64,000 nucleotides of DNA. Source: Thalassospira lohafexi (GTDB lineage Bacteria; Pseudomonadota; Alphaproteobacteria; Rhodospirillales; Thalassospiraceae). Location: assembly GCF_002844275.1 (NCBI RefSeq), contig NZ_NXGX01000006.1, forward strand, positions 307,097 to 371,096, in the 5' to 3' direction. How positions within the stretch are numbered: the first letter of the stretch is position 1; each line of letters begins with the position of its first letter. Under the pieces are notes generated by a model that was not told the DNA's origin, searched no databases, and was given only the letters and a program-made list of their open reading frames with translations. The position numbers and the translations under genes are program-made. Below are positions 20,016 through 28,407 of the stretch, in pieces.

Positions 20016-20366
20016 TTACGCCATTTTTTCAAGCACACCTTGCCCCTGTAAAGGAAGGCCTGCGTCAAGCCAGTCCTGTTTGCCGTCGTGATAGTCGCGG
20101 ACATCCTGATATCCAAGTTTGGTCAGGGCCGTTTGGGCAATGCCGGAGTTCTTGCACGGACCGCTGGCGCAATAGACCACAATGGGCGCTGACAAATCGG
20201 GCAGGATGTGTTTGATGTTTTCATCAATCGCGTCATGGGGAATATTAATCGCACCGGGCAGGTGGGCATCGACATAATACCGTGCCGGAAGGGCTTCGAT
20301 CAAAACCGGGGCCTGTGCGCTGCCAAGTACAGATTGCAGTTCACTACGGGTTATTTTTGCAGTCAT
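20016..20366 (-). CDS. Rhodanese-like domain protein
   Basis: A 116-aa single rhodanese domain. The active-site loop VYCASGPCKNS contains the catalytic Cys. Family features YYVDAHLPGAINIPHD (CH2A-type motif) and LGYQDVRDYHDGKQDW are present. The start at 20366 is chosen because GGAG precedes it; an upstream start at 20450 would add an unrelated-looking leader. It is a cytoplasmic sulfurtransferase of unknown acceptor. It is divergent to the LysR gene at 20494, which probably regulates it. Confidence 0.88.
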   Translation of the reverse strand: MTAKITRSELQSVLGSAQAPVLIEALPARYYVDAHLPGAINIPHDAIDENIKHILPDLSAPIVVYCASGPCKNSGIAQTALTKLGYQDVRDYHDGKQDWLDAGLPLQGQGVLEKMA

Positions 20367-20493
20367 TTTCCAATCTCCATCTGGAATTCTGTTGTCTGAT
20401 GGGATCAGTATCGATGTGCGTATGTGCAAAGTAAATTTGCGATATTTCACATAGTGTGTGCAATAATGCGAATATCAACTGAGGTGGGCAGAA

Positions 20494-21366
20494 ATGGCAG
20501 ACATGCTTGAGTGGGATGACCTGAAACTGGTGCTGGCCGTTGCCAGAGCACGCAGTGTAACGCAGGCCGCAAAACAAACTGGTTTGCATCACTCGACACT
20601 GTTTCGTCGGATGGCAGATATCGAAACACGTCTTGGTGCGAAGCTGTTTGAGCGCCAGCAGGGTGATTATCAGCCAACCCCATCAGGGTTGGCTGCGGTT
20701 GAAACGGCCGAAAAACTCGAAGATGAAATGGCGGTCCTTGCCCGCAAACTTGCGGGGAAAGACATCCGCCCATCCGGTGTCGTGCGTCTAACCACCACCG
20801 ATACATTGCTCCATGGTGTGTTGGCGACCGATCTTGCCGCATTTTGCGAGGCTTACGGCGAAATTACCCTGCATGTTACGACCGATAACCGGTTCTATGA
20901 TCTCAACCGTCATGATGCGGATGTTGCCATCCGACCGATCAATCACCCCAACGAAAACTTGTTTGGGCGTCAAATTGGGCTGATCAGATCGGTCATCTGC
21001 GGATCGGATCAGTATCCCGATCCAATGGCAGGTCCATGGATCACATGTGATGAAACACTGGCCCACATCGCAGCAGCTCGCTGGCGGGATCAGAATTTTG
21101 CAAATCAGCACGTCGCACTTCGCAGCAACTCACTTTTGAATGTTGCACGGTTGGTTGATGGCGGCGGCGGGCTTGCGGTGTTGCCGGTTTTTCTGGCTAA
21201 GGCATTTGGCAATATTCGGATATTAACCGATCCGATTGACGGACTTGATAACGATTTATGGATGCTGATTCATCGTGATTTGCAAACAGTGCCGCGCATT
21301 CGGGCCTTTAATGATTTCATGTTCCCGCGTTTAAAGGCACACAATGCCGTTTTCGTCGGGCAATAG
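20494..21366 (+). CDS. LysR family transcriptional regulator
   Basis: A 290-aa LysR-type protein. The N-terminal winged HTH is at about residues 5-65 (VLAVARARSVTQAAKQTGLHH, then RRMADIETRLGAKLFER), and a periplasmic-binding-protein-like effector domain follows. It is divergent from the rhodanese gene. The 127-bp intergenic region contains an inverted repeat GCAAA-gtaaa-TTTGC at 20426-20440 and AT-rich LysR-type T-N11-A possibilities. Control of the rhodanese is inferred from the layout. Confidence 0.92.
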   Translation: MADMLEWDDLKLVLAVARARSVTQAAKQTGLHHSTLFRRMADIETRLGAKLFERQQGDYQPTPSGLAAVETAEKLEDEMAVLARKLAGKDIRPSGVVRLTTTDTLLHGVLATDLAAFCEAYGEITLHVTTDNRFYDLNRHDADVAIRPINHPNENLFGRQIGLIRSVICGSDQYPDPMAGPWITCDETLAHIAAARWRDQNFANQHVALRSNSLLNVARLVDGGGGLAVLPVFLAKAFGNIRILTDPIDGLDNDLWMLIHRDLQTVPRIRAFNDFMFPRLKAHNAVFVGQ

Positions 21367-21387
21367 ATAGCACCGGCAAGATAAAGA

Positions 21388-21412
21388 AAAAGCCGGGTTT
21401 CCCCCGGCTTTT
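21388..21412. terminator. Terminator between LysR and Gfo/Idh genes
   Basis: The stem AAAAGCCGGG (21388-21397) pairs with CCCGGCTTTT (21403-21412). It is symmetrical and serves both convergent genes. Confidence 0.9.
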
Positions 21413-21450
21413 GTGCTTTGATGAGACGGTTCGCGTTGATGGCGGAGGCC

Positions 21451-22455
21451 TTAGCGTGGAGAAACCATTTCCCAGCTACCGGTTTTGGCTGAACGCGCCA
21501 TGGCATCCAAAATCTGCATATTGGCAATGCCGTCTTCGATCGGGTAATCGACCGGGCTTTCGCCCTTGAATATCGCCGTCGCGGACTCACCTTGCAGGGT
21601 ATAGTGATTGCAAATCGGGAATTTGATTTCGCGTGCGTCGTCAAAGCCCGGCTGTTTCTGCCCGGCAACGCGAATGAGTGCCGGGTTTTCCGGGATCGGG
21701 TTAAACGGCATCAGGATTTCAATCCGGCCTTCCGTGCCCAAAATATGCACGCGCTGAACTGCGGCGGACTGTGTGCCACAGACAAAGCTTGCCTGAAGCC
21801 CTGATCCAAAATCAAGCATGCCCGACACAAGCCGATCCGTGCCAAATTTCGGGTCCTTATCCATCAGTGATACGACCCGTATCGGTTCTTTGCCCGTGAC
21901 ATAGCGCGGACCAACAATGCAGTAACAGCCGATATCAAGCAAACCGCCGCCGCCGATATCCTTCTTGTTGCGCACATTGTTCGGATCGGCATTGAAATAG
22001 GTAAAGATGCTTTGCACGGTGGTCAGCTCGCCGATCTGACCACTTTCAATGATCTTGCGCGCCTCAGCCCATTGCGGGTGATGGCGGACCATGAATGCCT
22101 CAAGCACCTGTTTGCCGCTTTTATCGCGTGCTTCGATCAGGCGTTTGGCATCAGTGGTGTCGAGGCCAATCGGCTTTTCACACAGGACATGCTTGCCTGC
22201 CTCAAGTGCCTTGATGGTCCATTCGACATGCAAGTGGTTGGGCAGGGGATTGTAAATCGCCTCAATCGACGGATCGGCCAGAAGCTCCTCATAGGAGCCA
22301 TAGGCGCGCGGGATGCGAAGATTTTCGGCAACCTCGCGGGTTTTCCCAAGATCGCGGCCGGCAATCGCCAGTATTTCCAGCTGATCGCTTTCCTGCATGG
22401 CCGGGATGACTTTTTCCGTGCCAATCTTGGCGGTGCTGATAACGCCCCACTTCAT
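21451..22455 (-). CDS. Gfo/Idh/MocA family oxidoreductase
   Basis: A 334-aa NAD(P)-dependent dehydrogenase. The Rossmann start is WGVISTAKIGTEKVIPAM, and the family catalytic motif is LCEKPIG (the EKP signature, Lys). GGGLLDIGCY is typical of the trans-1,2-dihydrobenzene-1,2-diol / glucose-fructose oxidoreductase-like branch. The start at 22455 (MKWGVI) has GGAG upstream; ATG 22494 is an alternative. It probably acts on a sugar or polyol; no sugar transporter is adjacent, so the substrate is open. Confidence 0.9.
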   Translation of the reverse strand: MKWGVISTAKIGTEKVIPAMQESDQLEILAIAGRDLGKTREVAENLRIPRAYGSYEELLADPSIEAIYNPLPNHLHVEWTIKALEAGKHVLCEKPIGLDTTDAKRLIEARDKSGKQVLEAFMVRHHPQWAEARKIIESGQIGELTTVQSIFTYFNADPNNVRNKKDIGGGGLLDIGCYCIVGPRYVTGKEPIRVVSLMDKDPKFGTDRLVSGMLDFGSGLQASFVCGTQSAAVQRVHILGTEGRIEILMPFNPIPENPALIRVAGQKQPGFDDAREIKFPICNHYTLQGESATAIFKGESPVDYPIEDGIANMQILDAMARSAKTGSWEMVSPR

Positions 22456-22744
22456 TCCGATACTCCGTCTGTTTTTCTCGTTCGTGGCCTGCATTGATAA
22501 ACACAGGCAGTCCTGATCTTCGGCGTCACAATCAGCCCTTGGCCGAGCGCGATACCAACAGGATGTGGTATTGAATTGAATTAATTAAGGCATATGACGT
22601 GACATGCAAGATGTTCGGACGGGTAGGTTGGGGCATTTGTGACCAAATCAATCGCGATTTACCGACGGCGATACTCAAAGGCCGCAAAAATCGGCGCTTT
22701 GTGCTTTGCTGGGGAAACCGCTGCAAAAAAGTCAAAATATGCGC
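22456..22744. other. Intergenic region upstream of tRNA-His
   Basis: About 290 bp with no credible gene. It carries the Gfo/Idh promoter region and leads up to the tRNA-His promoter; nothing else was recognised. Confidence 0.5.
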
Positions 22745-22773
22745 TTGACGTTGGGGGCCTCGGGCCATATAAA
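22745..22773 (+). promoter_or_regulatory. Promoter of tRNA-His
   Basis: TTGACG (22745-22750) and TATAAA (22768-22773) have a 17-bp spacer, 15 bp before the mature tRNA. It is near consensus for sigma-70, like the tRNA-Lys promoters in this window. Confidence 0.75.
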
Positions 22774-22787
22774 CCGCGCCACACGAT

Positions 22788-22865
22788 GGCGGGTGTAGCT
22801 CAGTCGGTTAGAGCGCCAGTTTGTGGCACTGGAGGCCGTGGGTTCAATCCCCATCACTCGCCCCA
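22788..22865 (+). tRNA. tRNA-His (GTG)
   Basis: A complete cloverleaf with the extra G(-1) of histidine tRNAs pairing with C73. The acceptor stem is GGCGGGTG/CACTCGCC (one G-U), the anticodon GTG is at 22823-22825, the T-loop is GGTTCAATCC, and the CCA is encoded. Its 3' part, downstream sequence and terminator are repeated at 24188-24282, identifying it as an integration target. Confidence 0.96.
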
Positions 22866-22904
22866 TTGTGAAAAGGTCAGGCAGAAATGCCTGGCCTTTT
22901 TCGT
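22810..22904 (+). repeat. 95-bp direct repeat, left copy (att-like, inside tRNA-His)
   Basis: It covers the 3' two thirds of tRNA-His and its terminator. It matches 24188-24282 at about 91 of 95 positions, offset 1378 bp. This is the usual footprint of site-specific integration into a tRNA 3' end. Confidence 0.85.
22871..22902 (+). terminator. Terminator of tRNA-His
   Basis: The stem AAAAGGTCAGGCA (22871-22883) pairs with TGCCTGGCCTTTT through one G-U pair, around a GAAA loop, followed by T residues. Confidence 0.9.
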
Positions 22905-23092
22905 TTCTGGTTACAAAACGCTGCGACACGGTCTTGTCCGATTTTGGTTTGGTGTCACATTGTTGACTAAATAATTCCAAATAATGGTTTTTTCTTCCGG
23001 GCCGATTGGCTGGAAAGTCGTGCGTTGTTGCCCGTGGTCATATGGACTGCGAATAGTTTGGGCACGCACATGATCCCTACCTCCAAGGACTG

Positions 23093-24109
23093 ATGGATAT
23101 GCCCAGCGACAGACCACATCCGATGCTGACCCGTCGTGCCTTTTCGGCGACCCTTCTGGGTGCGATGGCCGTTCCCCTTGTGGCCCGGGCCTTCGCACAG
23201 GCGCCGTCCGACATCCCTTCGCGAATTGCTGTCATGTCCCAGCTTCATGCAATCCTGGTACAGCGCGGTGACGAAATCATCGTCGCAGAAGCGCCGCGCG
23301 GGCGCGGCTTGGATCGGGTTGCGAACATCAAGTCCTGCTCGAAAAGCATCATCGGTCTGCTGACTGGCAATGCAATCGCACAAGGCTCGATCCCTTCGGT
23401 CAATGCCACCATAGGCGAAATAGCGCCGTCTATCATTCCTTTAAATGCCACCCCCGGTGTAGAAGACTTGACCATCGAAGAACTGTTGACGCTCAGGGCC
23501 GGGCTTGAGGGCACATCAGGGCGAAACTACGGCGCTTGGGTCAATTCCGAAGACTGGGTTGCCTTTGCGCTACGCCGACCGATGGTCGCCACGCCCGGCG
23601 GGCGTATGATCTATTCCACCGGCACCACGCATATCCTTGGTGCTGTGCTCGCGGTTGCGACAGGAAAAAGCCTGCTTGCGCAGGCGCGCGCTGTCCTTGG
23701 TCAGCCGCTCGGCATTGAAATTCCAGCTTGGACACAGGATCCGCAAGGCTATTATTTCGGCGGGAATGAGATGGCGCTGACGCCGCGCGGGATGTTGCGC
23801 ATCGCAACCCTTATGCGGGATCAAGGCCGGTTCGATGGGGACCAGATCATTCCGGCCGACTGGATAGACCAATCAACCCAAGCCCGCACCCGATCACCTT
23901 ATTCGGGCTTTGATTATGGCTATGGCTGGTTCCTGACCCGCAGCGGCTTCATTATCGCACGCGGCTATGGCGGCCAGATCATCGCGGCACATCCAGAACA
24001 GGATCTGGCGGTGGCCATCACCTCTGATCCGACGTCGCCCGCACGATCAGGCGGATATTTTGGGGATTTGATGGATCTGCTTGAGGGGCCGGTGCTTTCA
24101 CTCGCCTGA
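23093..24109 (+). CDS. Serine hydrolase (beta-lactamase/DD-peptidase family), Tat-exported
   Basis: A 338-aa class C-type serine hydrolase. The N-terminus carries a twin-arginine signal (TRRAFSATLLGAMAVPLVARAFA). The nucleophile motif is SCSK (SxxK), the second motif is a YST-like triplet in MIYSTGTTH, and the third is GYGGQ in place of HxG. This pattern is common in 6-aminohexanoate-dimer hydrolase/esterase-like members, so it need not be a true beta-lactamase. It is the only gene between the two tRNA-His-derived repeats, and its codon use is GC-rich relative to the AT-rich DNA to its right. It was probably acquired by integration. Confidence 0.85.
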   Translation: MDMPSDRPHPMLTRRAFSATLLGAMAVPLVARAFAQAPSDIPSRIAVMSQLHAILVQRGDEIIVAEAPRGRGLDRVANIKSCSKSIIGLLTGNAIAQGSIPSVNATIGEIAPSIIPLNATPGVEDLTIEELLTLRAGLEGTSGRNYGAWVNSEDWVAFALRRPMVATPGGRMIYSTGTTHILGAVLAVATGKSLLAQARAVLGQPLGIEIPAWTQDPQGYYFGGNEMALTPRGMLRIATLMRDQGRFDGDQIIPADWIDQSTQARTRSPYSGFDYGYGWFLTRSGFIIARGYGGQIIAAHPEQDLAVAITSDPTSPARSGGYFGDLMDLLEGPVLSLA

Positions 24110-24152
24110 CGGATGCGACGAAGAGCATGTAAAAAGGGTGGCGGGCAGGATG

Positions 24153-24183
24153 GGGCAGAAAAATAAATCTGTCCCCTTTTTCT
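24153..24183 (-). repeat. REP/RAYT-like motif, copy 1
   Basis: Reading on the minus strand, AAAGGGGACAGATTTATTTT is followed by CTGCCCC. The same core occurs on the plus strand at 49037-49066. This kind of sequence is commonly seen near REP-associated tyrosine transposases, although none lies in the window. It sits just inside the right tRNA-His repeat. Confidence 0.55.
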
Positions 24184-24187
24184 GTTG

Positions 24188-24282
24188 AGAGCGCTAGTTT
24201 GTGGCGCTGGAGGCCGTGGGTTCAATCCCCATCACTCGCCCCATTGTGAAAAGGTCAGGCAGAAATGCCTAGACTTTTTCGT
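24188..24282 (+). repeat. 95-bp direct repeat, right copy (tRNA-His 3' fragment)
   Basis: A truncated tRNA-His from the anticodon arm through the CCA end and terminator, differing from the intact copy at about four positions. Two of the differences fall in the terminator stem and weaken it, consistent with decay after integration. It lacks the D-arm and 5' acceptor strand, so it is not a functional tRNA. Confidence 0.85.
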
Positions 24283-24385
24283 ATTTTAGCAGTTCAAACG
24301 AATTCAGTTACCAGCAAAATCTTACTTATTGAAAACAGTAATTATAAGTATAATTAGATTAATCTAATTGTATTGAGGTGTATCG

Positions 24386-24739
24386 ATGCTGTTTTTTAGA
24401 AGTTTTGTGTTTACGTTGGTTGCTATTTTAACGTCGTTCCAATGGAGTCCAGCGTTTGCATCCTGTTTCGAGCCGAGCTTTTATAACAACACTCCCAGCT
24501 CTTTTCTTCGACGACCGTCGGTTCCATATTGTTTGTCTAGCTATAGCTTTTCAGGAAAGCATACATGCGATCAGTGGGAAATTGATTCTTATTTGAGCGA
24601 TATCGATAGCTATATTGATGATTTGAACCAGCTAATTGAAGACGCTAACAGTTTTGCGTCGTCAGCACAGCAGTATGCTTCGGAGGTCTATGAATTTGCT
24701 GCTTGTGAGGCTCGTGAAGCTCAAGCGCAACACGAATGA
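24386..24739 (+). CDS. Small exported protein, AT-rich gene, unknown
   Basis: A 117-aa protein preceded by GAGG 9 bp before the ATG. It has a clear Sec signal peptide (hydrophobic core residues about 4-22, cleavage after SPAFA) and a mature part with four Cys residues. The C-terminal half is an acidic, Ser/Tyr/Asp-rich helix (SYLSDIDSYIDDLNQLIED) that could form a coiled coil. The gene is noticeably AT-rich compared with its neighbours and sits immediately right of the tRNA-His fragment, suggesting foreign origin. No family recognised with confidence. Confidence 0.65.
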   Translation: MLFFRSFVFTLVAILTSFQWSPAFASCFEPSFYNNTPSSFLRRPSVPYCLSSYSFSGKHTCDQWEIDSYLSDIDSYIDDLNQLIEDANSFASSAQQYASEVYEFAACEAREAQAQHE

Positions 24740-24848
24740 TAAGTCATGCGACTTGATCCTCTTTGACATTCCCAAATCCAACCTAAGCTGTTAATTAACC
24801 CCTGCACTTTCCCCAGACGTATTTCATTGCTTGCCAGGAGATCGCCGC

Positions 24849-25892
24849 ATGTCGACACATCGCATAACCCTTCGCCGTCCAGATGACTGGCATTTGCATT
24901 TGCGTGATGGCGATATGCTGAAATCGGTGATTGGCGAGACGTCCGAACATTTTGCCCGTGCGATCATTATGCCCAATCTGGTGCCGCCGGTGGTCAAAAC
25001 CGATGATGCGGTGGCGTATCGGGATCGTATTACTGCCGCCATCCCGTCTGGCCATGATTTTACCCCGCTGATGACGCTCTATCTGACCGAGGGCAGCAAT
25101 CCCGATGATATCGAGGAAGGTTATAAGGCCGGGGTGATCACGGCATTGAAGCTTTATCCGGCCGGGGCGACGACCAATTCCGACAGTGGTGTTCGTGATT
25201 TTGACAAGGCAATGCCTGCGTTGGAACGTATGGCCGAGCTTGGCATTCCGCTGTGTGTCCACGGCGAAGTCACCGATGCGGATGTTGATATTTTCGACCG
25301 TGAAGCGGTGTTTATCGACCGGGTTCTGGACCCCTTGCGCAAGCGGGTGCCGGACTTGCGGGTGATTATGGAGCATATCACCACCGAAAACGGTGTCGCA
25401 TATGTCAAGGCGCACGACAAGAACCTTGGTGCGACCATCACCACCCATCATCTGATCATTAACCGCAATGCCATTCTGGTTGGTGGCATTCATCCGCATA
25501 TGTATTGCCTGCCCGTGGCCAAGCGTGAAAAGCACCGCTTGGCGCTGCGTGCGGCTGCAACATCGGGTGATACGCGCTTCTTCTTGGGTACTGACTCAGC
25601 CCCGCATACCGATGAACGCAAGGAAAGCCCGTGTGGCTGTGCCGGTATCTTTACCGCCAATAACACCGTGCAATTGCTGGCGCATGTGTTTGAGCAGGAA
25701 GACGCGCTTGATAAGCTCGAAGGCTTTGCGTCGCTGAACGGCCCGCAGTTTTATGGCCTGCCGCTGAATGGCGACAAGATCACGCTGGAAAAGCGCGCCG
25801 AACCGGCCAAGTTCGCCGAAAAGATCGAAACGGGCGAAGGTCCGGTGACGGTGTTTAATCCGGGCTTTGACGTGTTTTGGCATTACGCCTGA
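24849..25892 (+). CDS. pyrC: Dihydroorotase
   Basis: A 347-aa class II (PyrC-type) dihydroorotase. Metal ligands HLHLRD near the N-terminus, the carboxylated-lysine region [25 protein letters not shown] and the catalytic Asp in GTDSAPH are all present. It catalyses the reversible cyclisation of carbamoyl aspartate in pyrimidine synthesis. The start at 24849 has AGGAG upstream. It is a single gene with its own terminator at 25914. upp, the other pyrimidine gene in the window, lies far away. Confidence 0.97.
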   Translation: MSTHRITLRRPDDWHLHLRDGDMLKSVIGETSEHFARAIIMPNLVPPVVKTDDAVAYRDRITAAIPSGHDFTPLMTLYLTEGSNPDDIEEGYKAGVITALKLYPAGATTNSDSGVRDFDKAMPALERMAELGIPLCVHGEVTDADVDIFDREAVFIDRVLDPLRKRVPDLRVIMEHITTENGVAYVKAHDKNLGATITTHHLIINRNAILVGGIHPHMYCLPVAKREKHRLALRAAATSGDTRFFLGTDSAPHTDERKESPCGCAGIFTANNTVQLLAHVFEQEDALDKLEGFASLNGPQFYGLPLNGDKITLEKRAEPAKFAEKIETGEGPVTVFNPGFDVFWHYA

Positions 25893-25913
25893 TCAACGGC
25901 GATCAATCCATAT

Positions 25914-25944
25914 AAAAGGCGGCTCCAATGTGGGCCGCTTTTTT
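25914..25944 (+). terminator. Terminator of pyrC
   Basis: The GC-rich stem GCGGC/GCCGC has A and T flanks and a six-T run. A single G bulge interrupts the A-T extension. Confidence 0.7.
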
Positions 25945-25968
25945 GTTGTGTGGTCGGCTGGGGCAGGG

Positions 25969-26913
25969 TTACCCGCTCAAATCAACGGTGCCGGGGGTGG
26001 TATTGAGGCCAATTGTGTTGCGGTAGCTTTCGGCTGCGGCGCTGGCCTGTGATGCGATCATGGTCGAGATATTCTTTGAGGCACCCTTGGCGACGTTAAA
26101 ATCGGCGGCAGAGCTTCCCGGCACCGATGCCGCGCGCGAAATGGCGGCCTGATTGGCAATGGCGGCAACGCCTTCCAATCCCTGAAGCGGATGGATGCTG
26201 ACTTTCCCGCCGGTGGCATAAAGCCGCCCGTCCGGCCCCGCACTATAGCTATAGCTGATCATGCCGGCATTGGCCCCGGCCAAGGTCTGATGGCTTTCTT
26301 CTTCGGTGCGAACGATGGCATCACGCGCACTTAATTCCTGAATAATCTCGCGTTCGCTGGCGGTTAAAATCGCCGGATTGGATGTTGGTTGTCGTGCGCT
26401 TTGGGGTGTCGCTTCGCGCTCCTGCTGCTGGCGTTCGGCCGGGCTTCGGGTGTCGGTTTGCTGGGATGCGGCTTCGCCGTCAATGTCACGCGGATCAAGT
26501 TGCTGAATGATGGTAACGACCGAGGCGGCACTTTGGATCGGCGCAGTTTGCTGTGGCGGTGGTGGTGCAGGTGCAGGTGGGGCTTGTGGCACGGCAGGTT
26601 GCCCGTCAGCGCCTTGTCCAGTCGCACTTTGCCCCGTAGCACTTTGGCTATTGAATGCTTGCACGGATGTGGTTTGCGTTGCTTGTTGATAGGATGGCGG
26701 TGACGATGCAGGCGGCAGCGGTTTCGGGGCGTTTGAGGCCAGCGGCACAATCGCAACGGCGGCGGGCTGGGTCGATGGCGCAACGGTATTGGTTCCGCCC
26801 GATCCATTGACCGTCGGTTGGCTCCCGGAGCCGGGCAGGGCGCGTGTGGCTATGACTTGGCCAAGTTGCCCACCACTTCCGGGGATAACCTGTATGGCAC
26901 CTGCCTGTATCAT
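25969..26913 (-). CDS. SprA-related protein with degenerate metalloprotease motif
   Basis: About 314 aa. The first 190 residues are low-complexity, rich in Pro, Gln, Ala and Thr. The C-terminal ~110 residues resemble the SprA-related putative metalloprotease family: RDAIVRTEEESHQTLAG followed by GMISYSYSAGPDGRLYATGGKVSI. The family's HExxH reads EEESH here, so the first zinc ligand is lost and proteolysis is doubtful. The start is uncertain: ATG 26913, or a TTG at 26931 with a slightly better ribosome-binding site. Convergent with pyrC. Function unknown. Confidence 0.65.
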   Translation of the reverse strand: MIQAGAIQVIPGSGGQLGQVIATRALPGSGSQPTVNGSGGTNTVAPSTQPAAVAIVPLASNAPKPLPPASSPPSYQQATQTTSVQAFNSQSATGQSATGQGADGQPAVPQAPPAPAPPPPQQTAPIQSAASVVTIIQQLDPRDIDGEAASQQTDTRSPAERQQQEREATPQSARQPTSNPAILTASEREIIQELSARDAIVRTEEESHQTLAGANAGMISYSYSAGPDGRLYATGGKVSIHPLQGLEGVAAIANQAAISRAASVPGSSAADFNVAKGASKNISTMIASQASAAAESYRNTIGLNTTPGTVDLSG

Positions 26914-27109
26914 GGGGCCATTATAACCCAACCTTGGGTTAAATGTATATAAGGCCGATGGGTGAAATGCCTGACTTAACCAATTGATTTTGCGTCTGGG
27001 GCGATCACGTTGGTTTGATGTGACTGTGTCTATGGGGCAAGGCTATCAATGGTTTTTGCGAAAAGCGGTTGGAAGCTTGCTGCATTCACGTTGGAATATG
27101 GTGTCGATA

Positions 27110-27943
27110 ATGCGTGTCTCGATCTTCATGGTTTTGGTTTTGTTGCTGTGCCCCGGCGTTGCGCGCAGCGCACCTGATGCCGACCTTTGGTCCGATTGGC
27201 AGGCCCATGATCCGCAAAGCACCGACACGGTTGATCACAGCTTATGGCAGAACGTTCTGGATCGTTATGTTGTGGTGGTTGAACCCGGCGTTACCGCATT
27301 TGATTATGCGTCGGCCAAGTCAGGCGGTTATGACGCAATATCGGGCTATATCGCATCCATGGCGCAGGTTGGCGTTGATGATCTCAACCGTGATCAGCAA
27401 TTTGCCTATTGGGTTAATCTATATAACGCCCTGACCGTGCAGGTGGTGCTTGATCACTATCCGGTCACATCGATCCGCGATATCGACATTTCGCCAGGAC
27501 TGTTTTCATCCGGGCCGTGGGGCAAAAAGCTTATAACGGTCGAGGGCCGCATGCTTAGCCTTGATGATATCGAACATCGTATTTTACGCCCGATCTGGCA
27601 CGACCCGCGCATTCATTACGCGGTCAATTGTGCGTCCATTGGCTGTCCGGCATTGGCGCCAAAGGCCTATGATGCAGACATTCTTGACGCGCAACTTGAT
27701 CAGGCGGCCAAGGGTTTCATCAATCATCCCCGGTCTGTGCACCGCGATGGGGATGGGGCGTTTGTGCTGTCACAGCTGTATGATTGGTATCGGGATGATT
27801 TTGGCAAAAGTGATGCGGATTTCATCAGACATTTAACCCGTTATGCCGGGCCGGCGCTTGCCACACAGCTAAAGGCCGATGCGCCGCGTTTGGATATTGC
27901 CGGGTATGAATATGACTGGACGTTAAACGCCGCCGCCAAATGA
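27110..27943 (+). CDS. DUF547 domain exported protein
   Basis: A 277-aa protein with a Sec signal peptide (hydrophobic residues about 3-18) and a DUF547 domain. The domain is recognised by FAYWVNLYNALTVQVVLDHYP, the DIDISPG and LSLDDIEHRILR segments, and the Cys pair in HYAVNCASIGCPALAPKAY. DUF547 proteins are thioredoxin-fold-linked or cysteine-hydrolase-like proteins of unknown function. The start is placed at 27110 so that the signal peptide begins the protein; the ribosome-binding site is weak, and longer in-frame starts exist upstream. Confidence 0.8.
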   Translation: MRVSIFMVLVLLLCPGVARSAPDADLWSDWQAHDPQSTDTVDHSLWQNVLDRYVVVVEPGVTAFDYASAKSGGYDAISGYIASMAQVGVDDLNRDQQFAYWVNLYNALTVQVVLDHYPVTSIRDIDISPGLFSSGPWGKKLITVEGRMLSLDDIEHRILRPIWHDPRIHYAVNCASIGCPALAPKAYDADILDAQLDQAAKGFINHPRSVHRDGDGAFVLSQLYDWYRDDFGKSDADFIRHLTRYAGPALATQLKADAPRLDIAGYEYDWTLNAAAK

Positions 27944-27976
27944 TGCATGGCGGGCAGGGTGCCAAACCGTCTTGGT

Positions 27977-28213
27977 TCAGGCGGCTTTGTGTGGTGCGCC
28001 GCCGTTGATCGGGCGCGATATGCCCCAATGTTTGCTGGTGCCATCAATGGATTTCTTGTGCGCGCCGACCGGCATGTCAGGGCGGTTTAGATTTACTTGT
28101 TCCATCGTGTGACGAACGTCACTGGCAGAAATGCCATCATAGCGCATTAATGTCTGCACGATCGGGTCGGCAAGCATATCTTCGACCGACAATTCCTGAT
28201 CAACGTAACTCAT
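27977..28213 (-). CDS. Small hypothetical protein
   Basis: A 78-aa protein, no signal peptide, no motif recognised. The N-terminal third is acidic (SVEDMLADPIVQTLMRYDG) and the C-terminus basic. The ATG overlaps the TGA of the preceding small frame (ATGA), the form of translational coupling. The length and plausible ribosome-binding sequence support it moderately. Confidence 0.55.
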   Translation of the reverse strand: MSYVDQELSVEDMLADPIVQTLMRYDGISASDVRHTMEQVNLNRPDMPVGAHKKSIDGTSKHWGISRPINGGAPHKAA

Positions 28214-28407
28214 CTGCTCATATCCCGTTTTTTGTTATTCGCAGTGTAGTGATATTGAAAGTCATTCGCAATTAAAAAGTTGTGTCTGAAGCATTTTTCT
28301 CGATCTTTCCGATTATGTTCTAGGTCATCATCCCAATCACCGTAAGCTATGCCGTCTTTACGGCGCGCGTTTGCAGGCGGGGTTTGACGTCGCTTGTTGG
28401 CCTTCAT
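28210..28407 (-). CDS. Possible small basic protein upstream of 78-aa gene
   Basis: A 65-aa very basic protein (MKANKRRQTPPANARRKDG), coupled by ATGA overlap to the next gene. The ribosome-binding sequence (CGGAG) is too close to the ATG at 28407, so the true start is uncertain. No family recognised. A 12-bp palindrome GGCGTTAACGCC at 28419-28430 lies upstream and could be an operator. It could also be non-coding. Confidence 0.35.
   Translation of the reverse strand: MKANKRRQTPPANARRKDGIAYGDWDDDLEHNRKDREKCFRHNFLIANDFQYHYTANNKKRDMSR

Noticed and set aside
22967..23383. 138-codon frame opposite the serine hydrolase
   Set aside because: Shadow frame; the plus-strand hydrolase with catalytic motifs explains the region.
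24188..24265. Second tRNA-His
   Set aside because: The 5' acceptor strand and D-arm are missing, so only a 3' fragment remains.
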